A DNA stretch of 47,502 bases, from positions 1 to 47,502 of the forward strand of contig NZ_JAIUHR010000036.1 in the NCBI RefSeq assembly GCF_020165195.1, given 5' to 3'. This document shows, in pieces, positions 41,164 through 47,502 of this stretch (positions are counted from its first letter, which is position 1; every line of letters begins with the position of its first letter). Origin of the DNA: Mesorhizobium sp. CA14 (lineage in GTDB: Bacteria > Pseudomonadota > Alphaproteobacteria > Rhizobiales > Rhizobiaceae). The position numbers were made by a program, and so were the translations under genes. Below the pieces are notes generated by a model. It saw only the letters and a program-made list of their open reading frames with translations, was not told where the DNA came from and did not search any database.

Positions 41164-42177
41164 CTACTTCACGTTCTTGACGAATTCCGTGGTGTAGGTC
41201 TTCGAAAGGTCGATCTGCTTGCCCTGCAGTTCCTTCTTGAAGGCCGACAGCACGGTGAGCACCGTCTCGGGACCGCCCTCGGGCATCACGCCATCGGGAG
41301 TGAACATCGCCTTGCCGGCATCAAGGGCCTTCACATAGCCCTCCTTGTCGCCGACATAGTAATCCTTCGGCATCTTTTCGGCGATCTCGGCGCCGCTGTG
41401 GGTGCTGATGAATTTCAGTGTCTTGACGAAAGCATTGGCAAGCTTCTGCGTCTCGTCCTTATGCGCTTCGACCCATTCGGTCTGCATATAGAGCGAGGCG
41501 GCCGGATAGGTGCCGCCGAGAGCCGCCTTGGTGCCTTCGATCGTGCGCATGTCGATCAACACCTTGGCCTCGCCGGTCTTGAGCAAGCGCGTGATCGTCG
41601 GCTCGGTCGTCATGCCGGCCTGGATCTTGTCCTGTTGCATGGCGGCGATGAAAGTATTGCCCGCGCCGACCGGCACCGAGGTGAACTCGCCGAGCTTCAA
41701 GCCGTTCTTGACCGCAAGATACTCGGTCAGGAAGTTGGTTGAGGAGCCGAGACCCGTGACGCCGAGGCTCATGCCCTTGAAGTCGGCCGGCGACTTGATC
41801 TCGGGGTGCTTGGAGGACACCAGCTCGACCTCGCCCGGCGCCTGGCTGAACTGGACGATGGATTCCACGAACTTGCCCTTGGCCTGCAGGTCGATGCAAT
41901 GATCGTAGAAGCCGACCACGCCCTGCACGGCACCCGCCAGCATCTCGTTCTCGGCGTCCACGCCGGCAGGTTCGTTGAGCAGCTCGACGTCGAGGCCTTC
42001 ATCCTTGAAATAGCCGAGCGCCTCGGCGAGCTTCGCTGGCAGGTAGATCTGTTTTTCATAGCCGCCCACCATGATCGAGATCTTGTCGGCGGCCGAAGCC
42101 GTCGTTGCACCAGCGGCAACCGTGGCAACCGCCAGCAGCGCGGAACGAAGGGCGCATTTTGAGATGAAACCGGTCAC
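41164..42177 (-). CDS. Periplasmic binding protein (NMT1/SsuA-like)
   Basis: The 337-residue protein starts with a Sec signal (ALRSALLAVATVAAGATTASA, cleavage near residue 30) and continues as an NMT1/SsuA-type binding fold: ISIMVGGYEKQIYLPAKLAE, LGYFKDEGLDVELLNEPAG, VGFYDHCIDLQAKGK and LGVTGLGSSTNFLTEYLAVK. Such proteins bind sulfonates, nitrate or thiamine precursors. GTG 42177 with GGAGG seven bases upstream is a better start than 42270. It is the first gene of the three-gene importer operon and is followed by an intercistronic hairpin. The ligand is not known. Confidence 0.86.
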   Translation of the reverse strand: MTGFISKCALRSALLAVATVAAGATTASAADKISIMVGGYEKQIYLPAKLAEALGYFKDEGLDVELLNEPAGVDAENEMLAGAVQGVVGFYDHCIDLQAKGKFVESIVQFSQAPGEVELVSSKHPEIKSPADFKGMSLGVTGLGSSTNFLTEYLAVKNGLKLGEFTSVPVGAGNTFIAAMQQDKIQAGMTTEPTITRLLKTGEAKVLIDMRTIEGTKAALGGTYPAASLYMQTEWVEAHKDETQKLANAFVKTLKFISTHSGAEIAEKMPKDYYVGDKEGYVKALDAGKAMFTPDGVMPEGGPETVLTVLSAFKKELQGKQIDLSKTYTTEFVKNVK

Positions 42178-42331
42178 GTAACTTCCTCCACCTGGCGGCG
42201 CGGCGCGCCGCATTTCCTCCTTACCGGCCACTCCCAGCCGGTTGCGTGGCGAACGCCACGAAACTGTCATGGCACGGCCAAGCTTTCAGCTGGCTTTCAG
42301 CGGTTTTGAAACGAATCCGGTGAAATTCCAA

Positions 42332-43108
42332 TCACGTAGTGGCAAAACCAAGCACATCGCGCATGCCATATTCCCCAGGCGGGCGGCCGGCGACCCAGAG
42401 CGCCGCCGCGACGGCGCCGCGGGCGAACATCGAGCGGTCGCCGGCGACATGCGAAAGCGTGAGCCTCTCGCCGTCGCTCAGGAAGCTGACGCTATGCTCG
42501 CCGACGATGCTGCCGCCGCGCAGCACAGCAAAGCCGATCTCGCCGGCGGAGCGCGGGCCGGTGACGCCGTCGCGGGCACGCTTCGCCACATCGTCCGGCC
42601 TGACGCCACGTCCTCGCGCAACCGCTTCGCCCAACATCAGCGCCGTGCCCGACGGCGCGTCGACCTTGAAGCGGTGATGTGCTTCGAAGATTTCGATGTC
42701 GCAGTCATCAGGCCCAAGCGCCCTCGCCGCTTGCTCGACCAGGCCGGTCAGCAGGTTCAGCCCGAGCGAATAGCTGCCGGAGCGCACGATGGCGATCTTC
42801 TTTGCGGCTTCCGCTATGGCTTCCAGCTCAGCGACGTCAAAACCTGTCGAGCCGATCACCAGTGCCGGACCGCCGCGTGCGGCGCAGGCCGTTGCCAGTT
42901 CGGCAGAAGCCGCAGGCGTGGTGAAGTCGACGACCACATCGGCAAGCGCCAGCGCTTCGTCGCGCTCGACCAGCCCCTCTCCCGTGCTGCCCGGCCGATG
43001 GAAGCGGGCGACGAGTTCCAGCCGAGGATCGGCAGCGACTGACTCGGCCATCTGCCGGCCCATGCGGCCGAGCGCGCCGGCGATGGCGATCTTGAGCGGC
43101 TGCGGCAT
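42332..43108 (-). CDS. dapB: 4-hydroxy-tetrahydrodipicolinate reductase
   Basis: The 258-residue enzyme carries the N-terminal NAD(P) motif IAIAGALGRMGRQMAE, the GSTGFD motif near residue 98 (usually GTTG), and the catalytic segment EAHHRFKVDAPSGTAL near residue 150, where the His-His and Lys positions of DapB are conserved. It reduces the lysine and diaminopimelate precursor. The RHK position is RFK here, a small deviation. ATG 43108 (AGGG six bases upstream) is used; the longer frame from 43228 is not supported. It stands alone on the minus strand. Confidence 0.9.
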   Translation of the reverse strand: MPQPLKIAIAGALGRMGRQMAESVAADPRLELVARFHRPGSTGEGLVERDEALALADVVVDFTTPAASAELATACAARGGPALVIGSTGFDVAELEAIAEAAKKIAIVRSGSYSLGLNLLTGLVEQAARALGPDDCDIEIFEAHHRFKVDAPSGTALMLGEAVARGRGVRPDDVAKRARDGVTGPRSAGEIGFAVLRGGSIVGEHSVSFLSDGERLTLSHVAGDRSMFARGAVAAALWVAGRPPGEYGMRDVLGFATT

Positions 43109-43308
43109 GGCGATCCCTGTCGAAAGCTCCAGTCGGAACAATCCTCTAGCTAGCACGCCGCCTTGGCAAATTGATTCAAACGACAATGGCGCCACGACAT
43201 TGGGCGAAACAAGGGAAACCGTACGCAAATGTGAAGGCGGCCGCGATCAAGATGCTGGAATCACCGGCAGCGAAGTAGCAAGCCTGTGAGCTACGGGACG
43301 CGATGGAG

Positions 43309-44796
43309 CTATCGCGCCTCGGCAACGCGTTGCAGGATCGCGCGATAACGACTGCATACGGCGGCATCCTGATAGAAATCCACTTCGGTGTCGATGATCT
43401 GGTCGAGGCTTAGTCCACGATAATGGGCTTCTACCTTTGCCAGCACGTCTTGCGCTTGCCTGATTTCGCCGAGTTCGGAATGGCAGATGACGAGACGAAT
43501 GAGCGACCACGGTGTTACAGTCGCCATTTTCGCGTAGCAGGCAGCCGCGTCGCGATATCGTCCGGCCGTCGTCAGCAGGACGCCACGGAAGTCGTCATAC
43601 CATCCCACCGCGTATGGGTCGCGGCGCTGGGCTTCGGCTATCTCATCAAGCCCCTCCTCCGGTCTGCCGGTGTGATTGAGGAAAATAGCGCGGATACTAA
43701 GAATGAACGGATCGTTCGGATTGAGCGCGACGGCCCGGTCAAGGCTGAACTCAGCCTGCTTGAATTGGCGCAGGTACAAATGAGCGAAGCCGCTGGCGAG
43801 ATGCCCATAGGCCTCGTCGGGATCAAGGTCCAACGCCGTTCTTGCGATCGCCAGTCCGGAGTGCAAATGGCCGGGATTGTTGTAGTCCCAATAGTACTTG
43901 ATCGACTCCACAAAGCTGAGCATGGCATGGGCAGCAGCAAACTGCGCATCGAGCTTTACCGCCTGGCGCAGAAATGGTTCCGCTTCGAGCACGGTGTCAT
44001 AGACGGCGGCCAGTTGCAGCGCCCGCAGATAAAACTCATAGGCCGACATGTTGCTGGTCGGCCGCCTTCTGGCGCGCGATGAAATCGCGGTTCTGGCCTG
44101 CCGAGCGAGACGCGCTGCAATCATCCGGGTGATTTCGTCCTGGATGGCGAAAATGTCGTCCAGTTCCCGGTCGTAGTGTTCGCCCCAGATATGAGCCATC
44201 GACGACGCATCGGTTAGCTGTACGGCGATGCGTACCCTGTTGCCGATCTTCCGCACGCTGCCTTCGACGACATATTGGACCCCAAGCTTGCTTGCCACCT
44301 CCGCCGGCTCACGCGCCTTGCCGCGGAACTGGAAGGAGGAGTTCCGCGCGATGACCAGAAACTCCTTATACTTGCCGAGCTCAGCGATGATGTCCTCGGT
44401 GATTCCGTCGCTGAAATAATCCTGCTCCGGATCGCCGCTCATATTGTTGAAGGGAAGTATGGCGATGGACGGTCTGGACGACCCCATAGCATCTGCCTTA
44501 ACCGCGAAGGGCCTGGGGCCTGCATATTTATAGCCGCGACCATGCACGGTTGCGATAATCTCGGCAGACAGCAGTTTTCGCAGCGCCGAAATGTGGACCT
44601 GCAGCGTGTTCTCTTCCACCACCACACCGGGCCAGACCGCATCAAAGAGTTCGGTCTTGCCGATCACCTCATCAGGCCTGTCGAGCAACATGGCGAGGAT
44701 ATCGAAGGAACGCGCCGAAAGCTCCACCGGCCCTTTCGGGCCCAGCAACTGCCGTTCGGCTCGTCTCAAACGATAGTTCCCAAACTCCAAATCCAT
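43309..44796 (-). CDS. CadC-like winged-helix regulator with TPR domain
   Basis: The 495-residue protein starts with an OmpR/CadC-type winged helix (residues 1-95, SARSFDILAMLLDRPDEVIG, LQVHISALRKLL, TVHGRGYKYAG). Next comes a TolB-like part (SIAILPFNNMSGDPEQDYFS, GVQYVVEGSVRKIGNRVRI). From about 270 there is a series of TPR repeats (such as AEFSLDRAVALNPNDPF and EGLDEIAEAQRRDPYAVGWY). No membrane helix is seen, so it is a soluble member. These multi-domain regulators are common in rhizobia, but their signals are largely unknown. The start may be ATG 44796 or TTG 44832. A phased repeat array lies just upstream (44852-44912), and a small gene diverges from it. Confidence 0.82.
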   Translation of the reverse strand: MDLEFGNYRLRRAERQLLGPKGPVELSARSFDILAMLLDRPDEVIGKTELFDAVWPGVVVEENTLQVHISALRKLLSAEIIATVHGRGYKYAGPRPFAVKADAMGSSRPSIAILPFNNMSGDPEQDYFSDGITEDIIAELGKYKEFLVIARNSSFQFRGKAREPAEVASKLGVQYVVEGSVRKIGNRVRIAVQLTDASSMAHIWGEHYDRELDDIFAIQDEITRMIAARLARQARTAISSRARRRPTSNMSAYEFYLRALQLAAVYDTVLEAEPFLRQAVKLDAQFAAAHAMLSFVESIKYYWDYNNPGHLHSGLAIARTALDLDPDEAYGHLASGFAHLYLRQFKQAEFSLDRAVALNPNDPFILSIRAIFLNHTGRPEEGLDEIAEAQRRDPYAVGWYDDFRGVLLTTAGRYRDAAACYAKMATVTPWSLIRLVICHSELGEIRQAQDVLAKVEAHYRGLSLDQIIDTEVDFYQDAAVCSRYRAILQRVAEAR

Positions 44797-44851
44797 TGGC
44801 CATAAACCATCCTCGCGGGGAGGATAATCCAAGATGACCCTGAAGGCGAAC

Positions 44852-44918
44852 TTCAGGACAGTTCAGGATTCTTCGCTTCAGGCAATTTCAGAGCCGTACA
44901 GGACTCTTCAGGTTCAAG
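44852..44918. promoter_or_regulatory. Phased TTCAGG direct-repeat array
   Basis: TTCAGG or a close variant starts at 44852, 44862, 44877, 44887 (TTCAGA), 44897 (TACAGG) and 44907, with a partial TTCAAG at 44913. The steps are 10, 15, 10, 10 and 10 bases, so most lie on one face of the helix. This is the arrangement bound by OmpR/PhoB-type winged helices. It lies in the 174-base gap between the winged-helix/TPR regulator and a divergent small gene, so autoregulation or control of both is likely. Confidence 0.7.
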
Positions 44919-44970
44919 CCAAGGACCTGCGTAGGAGGCAGCGCCATTGTCGCCGTTACAGGAGGACATC

Positions 44971-45189
44971 ATGGCTGACATCCTCACCACAGGCCCGATC
45001 ATAGTCCGACGCCTTAAACTGTTGCGGCGAAGCTTTCCGAGGCTTGCAATCGGCGCATCGCTCAATGCCATGTCCGGTTTGGTAGGCGATACACTCAAGA
45101 TGGCTTACGTGGAACCCTACGCCAGTCTTGGTCGCCAATCGCAGGTCGTCCCGGACGATCATCTCGAAGGCCGAGATCCCACTTGGTGA
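44971..45189 (+). CDS. Small basic hypothetical protein, 72 residues
   Basis: The frame encodes MADILTTGPIIVRRLKLLRR, then SFPRLAIGASLNAMSGLVGD, and a hydrophilic end; two short amphipathic stretches are possible, with no clear membrane helix. I recognise no family. The ATG at 44971 is well supported by GGAGG five bases upstream. The gene is divergent from the winged-helix/TPR regulator, with the TTCAGG array between them, so it is the best candidate for its target. It converges on the molybdopterin oxidoreductase gene, 31 bases apart. Confidence 0.6.
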   Translation: MADILTTGPIIVRRLKLLRRSFPRLAIGASLNAMSGLVGDTLKMAYVEPYASLGRQSQVVPDDHLEGRDPTW

Positions 45190-45220
45190 GCCACCAAGCG
45201 ATGGCAGACCGCGAAGTGGG

Positions 45221-47326
45221 TCAAAGCGCCCTGAGCCACACCTTGTTGTCATGGACGGCGGCGCCACCATAGGGTGCCGGCGCGTCGGCGCCGGTCAGCA
45301 CGTTGATGCCTTCGCCGCGCTCATGCGCGCTGTTCGGCCAGATGCCTTCCGCGATCACCACGCCGCGCTTCACGCCATCGAAGAATTTTGCGTGCAGCAC
45401 CACGTCGCCGCGCCGGTTGCCGATCTCGACGCGGCCGCCATCCTCGATGCCGAGCGCTGCCGCATCCTGCGGATGGACCAGCAGCTCCGGCCTGCCCTCC
45501 TTAGCCTTGGACACCGGCGTCTCGGCGAAACTCGAATTGAGGAAGTTGCGCGCCGGCGAGGTCGCCAGCCGGAACGGGTGCTCCTCGTCCGCGACCTCGA
45601 TCAGCTCGACATGGTCGGGGAATTCCGGCAGCCGCTCGACCGGGCCGAACAGGCCCATGCTTCTCGGCGGCCGGTTGGGCGCCGACTGCCCGGTCCAGTT
45701 GGGCCGGAAGTGGAATTTCTTGTCGGCATGGCCGAAGCCGTTGATAAAATGCGCGTCGTCGAAGCCGGGCTGCAGGTCCACCCACTTCTCAGCCTTCAGG
45801 CTGTCGAAGCTGCCTAGCCCGCGCTTGCCGAGGATGATGTCGATATGCTCGCGCTCGGTCAGGCCGAAGCCGGGCCGGTCGCCGACCCCGAGGCGCTTGC
45901 CGAGTTCCTCATTGACATAGTGGTTGGTGCGCGGCCCTTCCGGCGGCTCGATCAGCTTGGGGCCGAGCGTGATGTGCTGGTTGCCGCCGCCTTTGTAGAT
46001 GTCGTCATGCTCCAGGAACATCGTCGCCGGCAGCACGACATCGGCGAGCTTGGCCGTATCGGTCATGAACTGCTCATGCACGCAGGTGAACAGGTCTTCG
46101 CGCAGAAAACCCTTTCTCACCAGCCGCTGCTCCGGCGCGACATTGGCCGGATTGGTGTTCTGGATCAGTATCGCCGTCACCGGCGGGCCGCCATAAAGCG
46201 CGTCGGCCGCACCCGTCAGCACCGGGCCGATGCGCGAATGGTCGAGATAGCGCACCTTCGGGTCGCGCATCGCGGTGCCTTCCAGCACGTCCTGGTTCAG
46301 CTTGAAGATGCCGGAGTTGGAGTGGAAGGCGCCGCCGCCCTCATACTGCCAGGCGCCTGTGACGGCGGCGATGCAGGAGACGGCATGCATGTTGACCGAG
46401 CCGTTGCGCTGGCGGGCGAAGCCGTAGCCAAGGCGGAAATAGGTTTTCTTGGTCTTGCCTACGAGATGGGCGAATGCCTCGATCTCGGCGACGCTCAAGC
46501 CCGTGATGGCGGCCGCCCATTCGGGCGTGCGCGTCTTCAAATGCTCTTCCAGCCCGCGCGGATCGTCGGTGTATTTCTCGAGATAGGCGCGGTCGGCGAG
46601 CCCGTCGCGGAACAGCACATGCATGACCGCGCAGGCGAGCGCGCCGTCGGTACCGGGCTTCAGCACCAGGCCAAGATCGGCCTGTTTCATCGTGGCGTTG
46701 TCGTAGATGTCGATGACGACGATCTTCGCCCCACGCTCCTTTCGTGCCCGCATCGCGTGAGTCATGACATTGACCTGGGTGACCACGGCATTGGTGCCCC
46801 AGATCACCACGCAATCGGACTTCGCCATCTCGCGCGGATCAGGGCCGCGCAAGGCGCCCACACCCATCATCCAGCCGGTCCAGGCCAGATTGGTGCAGAT
46901 CGAGCCGAAGAAACCGGAGTATTTCTTGGCGTGGCGCAGCCTTTCGATGCCGTCGCGCTGCACCAGCCCCATCGTGCCGGCATAGAAATAGGGCCAGACG
47001 GTTTCCGAGCCGTATTTCTCTTCGGCCGCGATGAATTTTTCCGCGACGAGATCGAGCGCCGCTTCCCAGCTCGCTTCCTTCCAGGCGCCCTCGCCCTTGG
47101 CGCCGGCTCGCACCAGCGGCTTCAGCAGTCTATCGGGATGGTGGACGCGGTCGGCATAGCGGGCGACCTTGGCGCAGACGATGCCCGCCGTGTAACTGTT
47201 CGCCTTGGCACCATGCACGCGGCCGATGCGGTTGTCATCTAGCAGCTCGACTTCGAGCGCGCAGGTGGAAGGACAGTCATGCGGGCAGGCCGAATGGCCG
47301 ATCCGGAGCTTGGCGTGCTGGTTCAT
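45221..47326 (-). CDS. Molybdopterin-dependent oxidoreductase (DMSO reductase family)
   Basis: The 701-residue protein has an N-terminal [4Fe-4S] site (Cys14, 18 and 22 in HSACPHDCPSTC, then Cys51 in GIVCAK). The DMSO-reductase-type catalytic core follows, with WGTNAVVTQVNVM, the cofactor-contacting GSICTNLAWTG near residue 145, and QNTNPANVAPEQ. A C-terminal molydopterin-dinucleotide domain covers about 580-701 (RPELLVHPQDAAALGIEDGG). It lacks a Tat signal, so it is probably cytoplasmic. Substrates in this family include formate, biotin sulfoxide and others; none can be named. No iron-sulfur or membrane partner is seen nearby. The ATG at 47326 follows a short unremarkable upstream region. 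Confidence 0.85.
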   Translation of the reverse strand: MNQHAKLRIGHSACPHDCPSTCALEVELLDDNRIGRVHGAKANSYTAGIVCAKVARYADRVHHPDRLLKPLVRAGAKGEGAWKEASWEAALDLVAEKFIAAEEKYGSETVWPYFYAGTMGLVQRDGIERLRHAKKYSGFFGSICTNLAWTGWMMGVGALRGPDPREMAKSDCVVIWGTNAVVTQVNVMTHAMRARKERGAKIVVIDIYDNATMKQADLGLVLKPGTDGALACAVMHVLFRDGLADRAYLEKYTDDPRGLEEHLKTRTPEWAAAITGLSVAEIEAFAHLVGKTKKTYFRLGYGFARQRNGSVNMHAVSCIAAVTGAWQYEGGGAFHSNSGIFKLNQDVLEGTAMRDPKVRYLDHSRIGPVLTGAADALYGGPPVTAILIQNTNPANVAPEQRLVRKGFLREDLFTCVHEQFMTDTAKLADVVLPATMFLEHDDIYKGGGNQHITLGPKLIEPPEGPRTNHYVNEELGKRLGVGDRPGFGLTEREHIDIILGKRGLGSFDSLKAEKWVDLQPGFDDAHFINGFGHADKKFHFRPNWTGQSAPNRPPRSMGLFGPVERLPEFPDHVELIEVADEEHPFRLATSPARNFLNSSFAETPVSKAKEGRPELLVHPQDAAALGIEDGGRVEIGNRRGDVVLHAKFFDGVKRGVVIAEGIWPNSAHERGEGINVLTGADAPAPYGGAAVHDNKVWLRAL

Positions 47327-47378
47327 GCGGGGTGTGTAGCGGGTTTTGGTGACGAGGTGTAGGGCCAGATGGGCTCCC

Positions 47379-47432
47379 CCTTCTCCCCTTGTGGGAGAAG
47401 GTGGATCGGAGCGTAGCGCCGAGACGGATGAG
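47379..47432. repeat. Rhizobial intergenic palindrome near the right edge
   Basis: CCTTCTCCC (47379-47387) and GGGAGAAGG (47393-47401) pair perfectly; GGATCGGAGCGTAGCGCC and GAGACGGATGAG follow. The whole resembles a dispersed palindromic intergenic element of Mesorhizobium and Sinorhizobium. It is of another type than the one at 32183-32357, though both are GC-rich palindromes. Confidence 0.6.
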
Positions 47433-47444
47433 CAACTGTGTTTT

Positions 47445-47502
47445 TCAGGTGTGTTGAGGGTTCCATTCCTGATTGTTGCGCAGCATGGCGCAGAGGATGG
47501 TG
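47445..47502 (-). mobile_element. C-terminal fragment of a transposase, probably IS110 type
   Basis: On the minus strand, the last 58 bases read TILCAMLRNNQEWNPQHT and then a stop (47445-47447). The text resembles the end of IS110-family transposases (a NAMLR-type segment followed by a polar tail with W). The rest lies outside the window, so the family is only inferred from this short end. It suggests an insertion sequence just right of the window. Confidence 0.4.

Noticed and set aside
45845..47242. 465-codon plus-strand frame opposite the molybdopterin oxidoreductase
   Set aside because: Shadow frame; the minus-strand protein has all expected cofactor motifs.
1..47502. CRISPR arrays, rRNA, riboswitches, integrases, secretion systems
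   Set aside because: I looked for spaced repeats, rRNA-like blocks and known riboswitch cores, especially before purM and the transporter operons, and saw none; the TTCAGG array is too short-spaced to be CRISPR.

Overview
The window looks like a stretch of chromosome from a Mesorhizobium-type alphaproteobacterium (Rhizobiales). The grounds are high GC coding DNA, small families typical of that group (a DUF680 array, two DUF982 genes), an NDUFS4-type complex I protein, HdaA, and rhizobial-type palindromic intergenic repeats. Species is inference; no marker gene settles it. There is no rRNA, CRISPR array, phage or plasmid replication module.

Layout. 1-2.4 kb: the 3' end of an FAD oxidoreductase, a DUF2231 membrane protein, a decayed copy of the oxidoreductase tail and an exported cupin. 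2.9-8.2 kb: a DUF2778 L,D-transpeptidase-like envelope protein, an MGT-type glycosyltransferase, and a ThuA/Gfo-Idh pair for oxidised sugars. 8.3-16.8 kb: a divergent catabolic locus. On the minus strand it has an M20 amidohydrolase, an arginine-deiminase-fold enzyme and a BKACE enzyme; on the plus strand a LysR regulator and a complete polyamine-type ABC importer. This suggests uptake and breakdown of an amide- or guanidino-bearing compound. 17.2-20.3 kb: cytochrome b561, an ArsR regulator and several very small genes, including a 32-residue membrane peptide. 20.6-24.2 kb: a cell-surface glycan block (three glycosyltransferases and an acetyltransferase), partly A+T-rich and ending next to the 3' end of a tRNA-Arg. 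24.6-29.6 kb: NDUFS4 homologue, an FMN reductase-SnoaL fusion with a flavin monooxygenase, tRNA-Pro, an LCP-like gene with an in-frame stop, and a VapBC pair.

29.6-34.9 kb is core: a phosphatidyltransferase, AI-2E transporter and hdaA in one direction, and purM-purN, a hidden 59-codon gene and sixA in the other. 35.0-36.8 kb is a tandem array of five small exported DUF680 proteins. Two near-identical 17-19 bp palindromes lie upstream, before a TctD/TctE-like two-component system. 39.4-42.2 kb is an NMT1/SsuA-type ABC importer with a perfect intercistronic hairpin. Then come dapB, a CadC-like winged-helix/TPR regulator, a small divergent gene and a molybdopterin oxidoreductase. The window ends in what looks like the tail of an IS110-type transposase.

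The most striking unexplained signals are: (1) a helically phased TTCAGG direct-repeat array between the CadC-like regulator and the small divergent gene; (2) the DUF680 array with its paired palindromes; (3) tiny genes that ordinary length cut-offs miss; and (4) the gene combination of the M20/ADI/BKACE/ABC locus. Start codons were chosen by eye from Shine-Dalgarno spacing and gene overlaps. No database search was possible.
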